NCBI RefSeq assembly: GCF_021531655.1
Contig: NZ_JADYUF010000042.1
Coordinates: 1 to 31,854, forward strand
Source of the DNA: Leyella stercorea
Lineage (GTDB): Bacteria; Bacteroidota; Bacteroidia; Bacteroidales; Bacteroidaceae
Direction of reading: 5' to 3'
Length of the DNA stretch: 31,854 nucleotides
Below, piece by piece: positions 7,960 to 14,263 of the stretch; within the stretch, counting starts at the first letter, position 1; the number at the start of each line of letters is the position of its first letter. The position numbers and the translations under genes are program-made. Under the pieces are notes generated by a model. It searched no databases. It was not told the origin of the DNA and saw nothing but the letters and a program-made list of their open reading frames with translations.

Positions 7960-8991
7960 TTATTCACCAATACTTATCTCGGACAGAGATTTAATTTTAG
8001 AAAATGTATTTTTGTGCTTGCTTTTAGGATTCTCTTTCTTGCTTTTTGAACGATTGTGAAAACCTAAATCCTTCCCCATTGAATTGTGTTGCTTATTCTT
8101 CTCGTTTGTGTTACTAACCAACTGACCGCAGGCAGCTTTGATGTTATTACCTCGTGATTCTCTCATTTTTACTTCTAAACCAGCCGCTTCAAGTCGCAAT
8201 TTAAATGCAACTAATTGTTGTTTGTTTGGCCTGTTAATATTGCAATTTGCGGTATCATTATATTGCAAAAGATTTATCAAAACATTTTTCTCACGAAACC
8301 ATCTTCCTAATTGACGTACATCAGTTGCTTTATCATTTAGACCAGGAATCAATAAATAAGCAATTGTTACTTTTCTGTTATGTCTTTCCGAATATGATAA
8401 AACAGATTCAACAATCTTATTTATGTCATAACCTTTCATGTGAGGTATAATTATATCTCTTGTTCTTTGATTTGTTGCATGAAGAGAGAGGGTGAGTTGT
8501 ATCTTCAGATGTTCTTCTCTTATTTTTTTTAATTGTTCTAAAGGACCTACTGTCGAAATATTAATTCCATCTGTGGGGAAATTAAGCCCATTTCTATCTC
8601 TTAGTATATGAATTGACTTAATTACATTATCATAATTAAAAAATGGTTCACCCATTCCCATATATACAATTCTGTTGACTTTTTCCTTCAGTAATGTTAC
8701 TTGTTGCACAATTTCGGAAGGAGTTAAATTTCTTATAAATCCATTACTTCCAGATGCACAAAAAATACAACCGACAGGACATCCTACCATTGTACTAACA
8801 CATACAGTTACACCTGTTTTTCTCTTTATGCAAACAGTTTCAACGCAGTAACCATCCTTTAATTTGAAAGAGTATTTTCTTGTGTCACCGCCATTATAAA
8901 TATCATTAATGCTCATTGTTTGATATTTCTTTTGGGGCTTTTCCTTATAAAGGGCATGCATAAGCGATCGAGCTTTTTTTCTCCAACGCAA
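7960..8991 (-). CDS. Cfr/RlmN-like radical-SAM 23S rRNA methyltransferase (N-terminus apparently frameshifted)
   Basis: A radical-SAM enzyme of the RlmN/Cfr family, which methylates A2503 (RlmN at C2, Cfr at C8; the latter gives multi-drug resistance at the peptidyl transferase centre). Visible: the CxxxCxxC cluster motif GCPVGCIFCASG; the catalytic cysteine before it in VTVCVSTMVGC; the SAM-binding MGMGEPFFNYDNV; and the second catalytic cysteine in KAACGQL. A basic Lys/Ser/Asn-rich tail of about 50 aa follows, beyond the usual end. The frame as read begins at TTG 8991 inside what should be the N-terminal domain; the missing part is encoded upstream in another frame. It sits between mef and the RlmA-like gene. 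C2 versus C8 specificity cannot be read from sequence, and it is too diverged to call cfr itself. Confidence 0.78.
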   Translation of the reverse strand: MRWRKKARSLMHALYKEKPQKKYQTMSINDIYNGGDTRKYSFKLKDGYCVETVCIKRKTGVTVCVSTMVGCPVGCIFCASGSNGFIRNLTPSEIVQQVTLLKEKVNRIVYMGMGEPFFNYDNVIKSIHILRDRNGLNFPTDGINISTVGPLEQLKKIREEHLKIQLTLSLHATNQRTRDIIIPHMKGYDINKIVESVLSYSERHNRKVTIAYLLIPGLNDKATDVRQLGRWFREKNVLINLLQYNDTANCNINRPNKQQLVAFKLRLEAAGLEVKMRESRGNNIKAACGQLVSNTNEKNKQHNSMGKDLGFHNRSKSKKENPKSKHKNTFSKIKSLSEISIGE

Positions 8992-9074
8992 TCACAAATT
9001 TCTTTATATGTATAACCGTATGGGTCCGAATTTATCATTTCTTCAGTGATAATTATTGTGTTTTTATTTTTCAT
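8974..9074 (-). other. Displaced N-terminus of the Cfr/RlmN-like gene, split by an A7 homopolymer
   Basis: From ATG 9074 (AAAGG ribosome-binding site 9 bases upstream) the minus strand encodes MKNKNTIIITEE...GYTYKEICDCVGEKK, then reaches a run of seven A (plus-strand T at 8974-8980). One more A would join it in frame to ARSLMHALYKEKPQ of the downstream gene, giving a normal-length RlmN/Cfr N terminus. As read, this frame ends within 20 codons. It may be a real mutation, slippage-based control or a sequencing error in a homopolymer. Confidence 0.65.
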
Positions 9075-9187
9075 ATCATCAATACCTTTCGAGAAATATA
9101 ATTACAAAATACGATAAACTACCATTATTATAATAACATTTCTAAAACAAAAAATCAATAATCTACATATCTATTTTACTTAAAATA

Positions 9188-9250
9188 CTAAAAATACTCT
9201 AAAAATATATGTATCGAATTTTTATGTAAAATATTTGTCAGATATATCAT
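9188..9250 (-). CDS. 20-aa possible leader peptide upstream of the Cfr-like gene
   Basis: ATG to TAG encodes MIYLTNILHKNSIHIFLEYF. AAAGGAG sits 9 bases before the ATG, a stronger ribosome-binding site than that of the Cfr-like gene itself. It lies between the mef stop (9270) and the Cfr-like start (9074), and is followed by a TATTTTA/TAAAATA hairpin. Placement resembles the leader between mef and msr(D) in streptococci, but the peptide is not a known arrest sequence to me. Confidence 0.45.
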   Translation of the reverse strand: MIYLTNILHKNSIHIFLEYF

Positions 9251-9269
9251 ACGAACACACTCCTTTATT

Positions 9270-10487
9270 TTATTTTGCATCTAATTTTCTAATCTCAGTT
9301 ATCATTGGGCAAACTATTGCAATGCAAATAATTAAAATACCTGATAGTAAAAACCAATGATTTACATCGATTCTATCAGCAAAGAATCCAGAAAGAATTA
9401 ACCCAATTGGCATAGCAAGAGACATGATACTTCCAGTTAAAGAAAATACACGTCCTAAATATTCAGGCTTAATTTTCTCCTGAAAAAGAGCTGTTTGCAA
9501 ACCGCTGTAAAACGGAACCGAAAGCCCCATTATTGCACAGCAGACTACAAATATGAAAAATCCACTTTGAGGAAGTAATCCTGAAATGGTTAAGCTTATC
9601 CCCATCATAAAAATTGATGCCGTTATTAATAAGATTCGCTTTTGGTAATTCCCAAATAACCCTAATAATAGACCCCCTATCAACATACCAGAGGCATAAG
9701 CAATCTCCGTAATAGAAATATGCATCGGTGTACCATTAAAATATTCCATAGTGATTAAAGGATATAATGCATTTATGGGCATATAAACAAACATATATAA
9801 TGTTCCAACGAGTAATAAAGCAAATAATCCTTTATTTTGCCGTAGTACAGCCATTCCTTCTTTCATTTCTCTTATGAAATTTGGTTTCAAACTTTGCACT
9901 TGATCACCTAGCTTAGGAATACGTACAATTGCTACCGTAATAGATGCAATCACAGCACCCAATACATCGATGGCAATAATAGCATTTAGTTCCCAAACGG
10001 AGTATAAGAGTGCTGCAACCGCCGGACTAACAATATAGCTTATAGACTGCAAAGACTGACTATAGCCTGCACATTTCGTAAGCTGTTCTTCTGGTACTAA
10101 AAGTGGAGTAACCGCATTGAGAGCCGGGGTATGAAAAGCTGTTCCAATGCTACGGATGAACAATACTACCATAACCATCCAGATAGGTAACTCCATATAC
10201 AATGCAACAATAGCTAGCACGGCCCCAGCTGCTGCGATAATTAAATCAGCACCAATCATTATCTTCTTCCTATCATGACGATCCACTAATACACCAATGG
10301 CTGGTCCAAAGACCGCATAGGGTAAAAAACCTACAAGTGAAGCCATAGACAAGACCATCGCAGATCCTGTTTTTTCTGTAAGGTAAAAAATAATCGCCAT
10401 TTGCAGGATGGCACTAGTGATTAATGATACTGCCTGCCCTGCCCATATTGTATAAAACTTAAGTTTCCAATTGTTGTATTTTTCCAT
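9270..10487 (-). CDS. mef(En2): Mef(En2)-type MFS macrolide efflux protein
   Basis: A 405-aa major facilitator transporter that exports macrolides across the inner membrane using the proton gradient. The sequence is Mef-like throughout: MEKYNNWKLKFYTIWAGQAVSL at the N terminus, the MFS motif A GVLVDRHDRKK in the first cytoplasmic loop (about residues 66-76), and about 12 hydrophobic segments. I assign Mef(En2), the Bacteroides-associated variant (about 401 aa), by recognition rather than alignment. Start ATG 10487 follows AGGAGA by 9 bases, and a sigma-70-like promoter lies just upstream. It is first of the three macrolide/ribosome-active genes on the minus strand and also lies downstream of the invertible promoter of the glycan operon. 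No truncation seen. Confidence 0.87.
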   Translation of the reverse strand: MEKYNNWKLKFYTIWAGQAVSLITSAILQMAIIFYLTEKTGSAMVLSMASLVGFLPYAVFGPAIGVLVDRHDRKKIMIGADLIIAAAGAVLAIVALYMELPIWMVMVVLFIRSIGTAFHTPALNAVTPLLVPEEQLTKCAGYSQSLQSISYIVSPAVAALLYSVWELNAIIAIDVLGAVIASITVAIVRIPKLGDQVQSLKPNFIREMKEGMAVLRQNKGLFALLLVGTLYMFVYMPINALYPLITMEYFNGTPMHISITEIAYASGMLIGGLLLGLFGNYQKRILLITASIFMMGISLTISGLLPQSGFFIFVVCCAIMGLSVPFYSGLQTALFQEKIKPEYLGRVFSLTGSIMSLAMPIGLILSGFFADRIDVNHWFLLSGILIICIAIVCPMITEIRKLDAK

Positions 10488-10525
10488 TTATATTATCTCC
10501 TAAATTCTTATTTGTATCAGCGTAT

Positions 10526-10554
10526 ATTTTAACACAACAAGTCGTTTTAAGCAA
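10526..10554 (-). promoter_or_regulatory. Sigma-70-like promoter of mef
   Basis: Minus strand TTGCTT (complement of 10549-10554), 17 bases, TAAAAT (complement of 10526-10531), about 39 bases before the mef ATG. It fits a Firmicute promoter, not the Bacteroides consensus. If poorly used in Bacteroides, mef would depend on read-through from upstream. Confidence 0.5.
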
Positions 10555-10582
10555 CTTTAAAATTAAAAAAATCCAATATTAA

Positions 10583-10613
10583 CCGCCAAAGGGTGCTAGC
10601 CCCTAATTGGCGG
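10583..10613 (-). terminator. Strong hairpin between GNAT and mef
   Basis: CCGCCAA (10583-10589) pairs with TTGGCGG (10607-10613), and AGGG with CCCT inside it. On the minus strand a T-rich stretch (TTTTTTT) follows about 10 bases later. It overlaps the end of the GNAT frame, whose last residues and stop lie in the hairpin. It could be a terminator, or the junction where the imported module was joined. A terminator here would weaken read-through from the invertible promoter. Confidence 0.5.
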
Positions 10614-11060
10614 AGAATGGCATAAAACACAGGTATCTTCATATTTTGGGGAGCCGTCAGGATTGTTTACGAATGTCACAAACTCTTTGAAACATCCTTC
10701 GCGGCGCATACCAAGACGTTCGCATAAGCGTTTGGAGCGGATATTGTCATCTTCCACAAATCCATAGATACGCCGTGCGCCCGCCTCTCGGAAAAGATAA
10801 TCCAACAATCCGGCTGCCGCTTCACAAGCGAATCCTTTGCCTTCAAAACGTTTGTTGAAATGCCACCCCACATTATAAGTGTCTTCATTCTCACGCAAAG
10901 CGAACACGTCACCGATAATAAAGTCATCTTTTTTCAGACTCACCGCATAGCGCAGCATGTCTTTCGGGGAATACTGCATATATGCCCATGCCGCCTCTTC
11001 GGAACAAAGGCGGTCTCCGGCAAAGCAATTCACACGAGGATTAGAAAGATACTCCAACAA
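10596..11060 (-). CDS. GNAT-family N-acetyltransferase (ends altered)
   Basis: A small acetyl-CoA-dependent acetyltransferase of the RimJ/RimL type. The acetyl-CoA pyrophosphate-binding motif is KRFEGKGFACEAAAGLLDYLF, followed by GARRIYGFVEDDNIRSKRLCERLGMRREG, typical of the family. Similarity to copy 1 shows the native protein began earlier (KEIYIETERIIIRNFKQKD), but here that segment is in frame with the WecA-like gene and broken by a TGA at 11088-11090, so translation must restart at ATG 11060 or not occur. The last residues (CHSPPIRG) come from the hairpin at the module junction, so the C terminus is probably altered too. In glycan loci such enzymes often acetylate amino sugars; the substrate is unknown and activity doubtful. 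Confidence 0.65.
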   Translation of the reverse strand: MLEYLSNPRVNCFAGDRLCSEEAAWAYMQYSPKDMLRYAVSLKKDDFIIGDVFALRENEDTYNVGWHFNKRFEGKGFACEAAAGLLDYLFREAGARRIYGFVEDDNIRSKRLCERLGMRREGCFKEFVTFVNNPDGSPKYEDTCVLCHSPPIRG

Positions 11061-11131
11061 TCCTTCGGCATCCTTCTGCTTGAAATTTCAAATGATAATT
11101 CGTTCGGTTTCGATATATATTTCCTTGTAAT
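10926..11131 (+). repeat. Direct repeat copy 2 (GNAT 5' region), right flank of resistance island
   Basis: This matches 1-206 with 8 mismatches and no gaps by my count. Beyond 11131 the sequence is wecA-like rather than rteA. One mismatch turns the CGA codon of copy 1 into a TGA stop here. The divergence means the two are distinct alleles, not an assembly echo. Confidence 0.9.
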
Positions 11132-11783
11132 AATAAAATGGTATGAGTACGCCCAAAGTAGCGAAGGCAAGCATGGCATAGAGATACTGGTGGAACCAGA
11201 TGAAGGTCATCCCGTAGAACAGGAAGGCAATGCTGCACAGCCCAGAGGCCAGTCCGTCGATGCCGTCGATGAGGTTGATGGCATTGATGATGAAAACCGT
11301 AACGAAAACGGTGAGAGGGATGCTAATCCACGACGGCATGGAATGGATGAACAGCATTCCGTGAAGGTCGGACAGTTCCACTCCGCCAGCCACCAGCATG
11401 ATGCCGCAGACTATCTGGATAAAGAACTTGGCACGGTAGCGCACACCGATAAGGTCATCGGCAATGCCGACAAGGTACAACATGATGATGGCGCAGAAGG
11501 CGTATGCCAATGGCAACGCTTCTGCGCCTATTTCCTTAAGCAGCTCATCATGTCCGGTTGAGACATTGACCGCCAAAAGCAGGACAAAGGAGAAGAACAC
11601 TACGGGCTTGAAGGCCATACCGCCAAGGCGAGGCACTACACACTGATGTATCTTCCGCTCGTCCGGCTCGTCGAACAGTCGCCTGCGGAAGGCGATGAGC
11701 AGAATCTGCGGTATCACGATTCCTGCGAAAAACACGCACAGGAAGAATACCGACAGGATGTTGACAATCCAAATTAAACTCAT
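11088..11783 (-). pseudogene. Truncated WecA/MraY-family sugar-phosphate transferase
   Basis: The family transfers a sugar-1-phosphate (often GlcNAc-1-P) to undecaprenyl phosphate to start glycan assembly at the inner membrane. Visible are repeated transmembrane segments, the Asp-rich motif VGIADDLIG, and the catalytic block NAINLIDGIDGLASG. Family members run about 350-380 aa; this one has 231, and its last 12 or so residues (KEIYIETERIII) belong to the GNAT gene. The C-terminal catalytic loop region (MGDTGSL-type) is missing, so it is very likely dead. It lies 97 bases after upxY in the same direction, the normal place for early capsule-operon genes; no upxZ is seen between them. Confidence 0.8.
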
Positions 11784-11880
11784 TCTCTATCTAACTTTAA
11801 TAGGCCGTTTGTGTCGGTCTGTCCTGTACTAATCCCTCTGTATCAATCAATTCGGGGGGGTAATTCGTGTTTCCATAATC

Positions 11881-12501
11881 TCAGTCTATGATTTGAATAT
11901 ATTCCGGCTTCACCTCAGCTGAAACCGCCAGTAGGTCGGGAATAATGACGACAAGCTGCCGACCTCTCTTTTTTGCCACTTTTATGAAGTAGCCCTCCAC
12001 CTGGTCGAACGGTCCGCCATGTACCCTTACTCTTTTACCTTTTTCAATGTTGATTTTATCTTTTTCCTTGTTGATTTCGCTGATTTTGTAGAAGTGTACC
12101 TCTTCATCTGCCTGCTTGCACACCTTGATGAAGTTGGTCATGTCTTCATCAGGTACAGTCAGATAGACAAGTTCTCCGCCACTTTTCCATGTGACAAACT
12201 GTAGGTCGTAATAATAATTGTGTTTGAAATCAACAATCTTCTGATGACTTGCATGCACAAACACCAGACTATGGATGACGGGTACCATGAAAAAGACTTT
12301 CTTGCCCTTGACAGTGCGAAGGACTTTCTGCTTGGGTATGAAATACTCTAAGCCATACGTTTCATTAGAGAGCCGATCTTCGGCAGTATTCTCGTTCTTG
12401 TAGGCCCGCATGACATACCACAGTATCTTATCCTTGTCCAATACATTCACCATACTGTTTTGACATGTGTTTTTTGAGAAAAGAACGTACTCATGGTTCA
12501 T
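11881..12501 (-). CDS. UpxY-family transcription antiterminator of a capsule/glycan locus
   Basis: A NusG/RfaH-like factor. In Bacteroides, UpxY proteins are encoded first in each capsular polysaccharide operon and prevent premature termination in that operon by acting at its 5' leader. The N-terminal NGN domain starts at about ILWYVMRAYKNENTAEDRL, with the FIPKQKVLR and SLVFVHAS segments typical of the family; the C-terminal KOW-like segment is GKRVRVHGGPFDQVEGYF. The 206 aa is slightly long; translation could instead start at MVNVLDKD (residue 18). It lies about 165 bases downstream of the invertible promoter, which points at it. With its glycan genes replaced by resistance genes, it may now promote transcription into those genes. 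Confidence 0.85.
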   Translation of the reverse strand: MNHEYVLFSKNTCQNSMVNVLDKDKILWYVMRAYKNENTAEDRLSNETYGLEYFIPKQKVLRTVKGKKVFFMVPVIHSLVFVHASHQKIVDFKHNYYYDLQFVTWKSGGELVYLTVPDEDMTNFIKVCKQADEEVHFYKISEINKEKDKINIEKGKRVRVHGGPFDQVEGYFIKVAKKRGRQLVVIIPDLLAVSAEVKPEYIQIID

Positions 12502-12502
12502 C

Positions 12503-12518
12503 CCGATATGCGTATCGG
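12503..12518 (-). promoter_or_regulatory. Small hairpin immediately before upxY
   Basis: CCGATA, TGCG loop, TATCGG: a perfect 6-bp stem ending two bases before the upxY ATG. It lies in the leader that UpxY-type factors act on, so it could be part of the recognition or pausing element, or simply mask the start codon. Confidence 0.35.
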
Positions 12519-12645
12519 TCTGTATATCAGCAACTTTCTATGTGTTTCAACTACAATAGTCATCTATTCTCATCTTTCTGAGTCCACCCCCTGCAAAGCC
12601 CCTCTTTACGACATAAAAATTCGGTCGGAAAAGGTATGCAAAAGA

Positions 12646-12666
12646 TGTTTCTCTCTTTAAGAGAAA
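12646..12666 (+). repeat. Left inverted repeat of the invertible segment
   Basis: Begins TGTTTCTC and ends AAGAGAAA; an exact reverse complement of 12832-12852. The arms GTTTCTC and GAGAAAC (12647-12653, 12661-12667) surround TCTTTAA. Confidence 0.88.
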
Positions 12667-12678
12667 CTCTTCGGGATG

Positions 12679-12710
12679 CAAAAATATGAAAATAACTCCA
12701 ATTCACCAAA
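12679..12710 (-). promoter_or_regulatory. Bacteroides promoter inside the invertible segment
   Basis: Minus strand TTTG (complement of 12707-12710), 20 bases, TATTTTTG (complement of 12679-12686): an exact fit to the -33/-7 consensus. Transcription would begin near 12670, cross the left repeat and reach upxY after a leader of about 170 bases. Confidence 0.83.
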
Positions 12711-12764
12711 TTATATAGCGACTTTTTTACAAAAATGCTAAAATTTGTTGATTTCCGTCAAGCA

Positions 12765-12869
12765 ATTGTTGAGCAAATATGTCTTTTACGATAAAATGAT
12801 ACCTCAATATCAACTGTTTAGCAAAACGATATTTCTCTTAAAGAGAGAAACACCTTTTTGCTCAACAAT
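12765..12869. repeat. Second inverted pair straddling the right recombination site
   Basis: ATTGTTGAGCAAA at 12765-12777 (inside the segment) is the exact reverse complement of 12857-12869 (outside it). The pair is centred near the right 21-bp repeat. It may be an accessory recombinase-binding site or a stem in RNA that crosses the right junction. Confidence 0.6.
12832..12852 (-). repeat. Right inverted repeat of the invertible segment
   Basis: Exact reverse complement of the left repeat. Outside the 21-bp identity the flanks diverge, so the repeat limits are well defined. Confidence 0.88.
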
Positions 12870-12889
12870 CCCCGACTTTTTTATTATAG

Positions 12890-12908
12890 TTGCGGTATCA
12901 CACCGCAA
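12890..12908 (-). terminator. Perfect 7-bp hairpin between recombinase and invertible segment
   Basis: TTGCGGT, ATCAC, ACCGCAA. It lies 51 bases beyond the recombinase stop, on the side facing the invertible segment. It may end transcription from the recombinase, or insulate it from the promoter when the switch is OFF. There is no long T tract. Confidence 0.4.
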
Positions 12909-12935
12909 TACAATAGTTATAAATATTGAAATAAA

Positions 12936-12960
12936 GGTGCAGTGAGACGCTGCACCTCCT
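12936..12960 (+). repeat. CACCTCCTA hairpin family, copy 1 (inverted relative to the others)
   Basis: GGTGCAG, TGAGACG loop, CTGCACC, then TCCT: a perfect 7-bp stem right at the recombinase stop. On the plus strand GTGCAGTGAGACGCTGCACC matches the minus-strand form of the copies at 14237, 14768 and 22783. On the minus strand it is followed by TTTATTT and could serve as the recombinase terminator. Confidence 0.7.
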
Positions 12961-14167
12961 AAAGAGAATTGATGATGAGATTGTTGGCGTTGTCAACGAC
13001 AGAGGTGTCCAATGAGGAGAGGTATATCTGTGTGGTTTTCTCGGAGTCATGCCCCAATGCCTCGCTGATAGTAGATACGGGCACGTTCTTGCTCTTGGCT
13101 ATGCTTGCCCAGGAGTGGCGGGCTACGTAGGTGGTCAGGGGTACGGACAGGCCTATCATTTCTCCGATTTTCTTCAACTGCTTGGTGATACGGCTATAGG
13201 CATTCTTGTACTGTCTCCAGAATATGGCTCCCTCTCCTTTTGCTATAGGGAGCAGGTAGGGAGAATCATCTGTTTTGTACTTCGCCACTATCTCCTGCAT
13301 GGCAGGTTCCCATTTGATGTGCAACTGTTGTGAGGTCTTCTGACGGCGGTAAATGAGCGTACTGCCATGCAGATTGCTTGGTGTAAGTTGTGCCATATCG
13401 ATGAACGACATCCCACGGGTATAGAAACTGAACAGGAACATATCCCTTGCAAGCTCCAAACGGGGGTTCAGACTCAAGTCCAGCTCTTTCAGTTGCTTGA
13501 TGATTTCCAAGGGGAGTGCCCGCTTGACGGTCTTGTCGATGCCGGTATATACATGCTTGAACGGTGAGGAAGAGATGACCAGTCCGTCATCTACGGCATG
13601 ATTGTAGATGGTGCGCAGGTTGCGGATGTAGAAAGAGGTGGTGTTGCGGCACAGTCCGCTGTCTTTCAGCCACTGTTCATAGCCTTGTATCGTTGTCCCA
13701 TCGACTTCCTCCAATGGCACATCGCCTCCTTTCAGGTAACGCTGGAGGCTGTTGAGGGTGGTTTTGTACCTTGCTACCATCCGCTTCTTGCCGATGCGTC
13801 TCAGTTTTTCGTTCAACTCCAGCGTATAGCCGATAATGCCATGTAATTCTTTTCCCTCATGGAAGTTGTCAACGACGGTGTCTGCTGTATATGACTGCCC
13901 TTCCTTGTCCAACCGTGCAATGACCAACAGCAGTTTCTTCCTGTCAGCATCCAATGTATCTTTCAAGGAAAGAAGATAGGCTTGACGTTGTGGAGTGACG
14001 GAAGTTGGCAAAATGATGTTTGAATGGTCCGCATCCCACTCTGAGGAATAGATTCTGTACTCTGTATGGATCTGACGTGCCACACGATTGTGTATCACCT
14101 GATAATACAGGCGACCCTCTTTCTCTTGAACAGATGATGTTCTGAACTTTAATTTGATGGATGCCAT
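12959..14167 (-). CDS. Tyrosine recombinase, probable invertase of the adjacent promoter
   Basis: A 402-aa tyrosine site-specific recombinase with the Bacteroidetes layout: N-terminal arm domain (MASIKLKFRTSS...), SAM-like core-binding domain (about 100-200), and C-terminal catalytic domain. Catalytic features: the Arg in FLFSFYTRGMSFIDMAQLT, the ARHSWASIA box (His-x-x-Arg region), the GHDSEKTTQIYL segment with the second His and the nucleophile Tyr near residue 382. Its place about 110 bases from a recombinase-type invertible promoter and upxY is that of the locus-specific invertases of Bacteroides glycan operons, so I favour promoter inversion over element integration. The alternative, integrase of the conjugative element, is not excluded, since the transfer operon ends only 89 bases away. 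No strong promoter is seen upstream. Confidence 0.82.
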   Translation of the reverse strand: MASIKLKFRTSSVQEKEGRLYYQVIHNRVARQIHTEYRIYSSEWDADHSNIILPTSVTPQRQAYLLSLKDTLDADRKKLLLVIARLDKEGQSYTADTVVDNFHEGKELHGIIGYTLELNEKLRRIGKKRMVARYKTTLNSLQRYLKGGDVPLEEVDGTTIQGYEQWLKDSGLCRNTTSFYIRNLRTIYNHAVDDGLVISSSPFKHVYTGIDKTVKRALPLEIIKQLKELDLSLNPRLELARDMFLFSFYTRGMSFIDMAQLTPSNLHGSTLIYRRQKTSQQLHIKWEPAMQEIVAKYKTDDSPYLLPIAKGEGAIFWRQYKNAYSRITKQLKKIGEMIGLSVPLTTYVARHSWASIAKSKNVPVSTISEALGHDSEKTTQIYLSSLDTSVVDNANNLIINSL

Positions 14168-14236
14168 AATGCTCTGACTTTAACATTGAAATTGCAATTA
14201 TTACCTTTATATATAATATAAGTGACAGACAAACAG

Positions 14237-14263
14237 GTATAGGAGGGATGGTGCCTCACCGCT
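14237..14263 (-). repeat. CACCTCCTA hairpin family, copy 2 (degenerate)
   Basis: Minus strand GAGCGGTGAGGCACCATCCC then TCCTATA, overlapping the lysozyme stop codon (CGG TGA). The stem is weaker than in the other copies, but the order GCGGTGAG, CACC, CTCCTATA is kept. Confidence 0.6.

Larger units (their letters stand above)
12646..12852. promoter_or_regulatory. Invertible promoter segment, ON orientation
   Basis: Two perfect 21-bp inverted repeats (12646-12666 and 12832-12852) bound about 165 bp of AT-rich DNA containing one clear Bacteroides promoter directed at upxY. Each repeat has 7-bp arms GTTTCTC and GAGAAA(C/T) around an asymmetric 7-bp centre TCTTTAA, the architecture of a tyrosine-recombinase crossover site. 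A tyrosine recombinase gene lies directly to the right. Inversion would turn the promoter away from upxY toward the recombinase, switching the operon OFF. Confidence 0.85.

Noticed and set aside
7651..8049. 132-aa plus-strand open frame across the leader region
   Set aside because: It spans the RlmA start, attenuator and Cfr-like C terminus on the opposite strand; no plausible start signal.
10860..11561. 233-aa plus-strand open frame across the GNAT and WecA-like genes
   Set aside because: It runs opposite to two recognisable protein families and has low-complexity shadow composition.
12646..12852. CRISPR-like repeat pair
   Set aside because: Only two copies in inverted orientation, with a promoter between them and a recombinase alongside; this is an invertible promoter.
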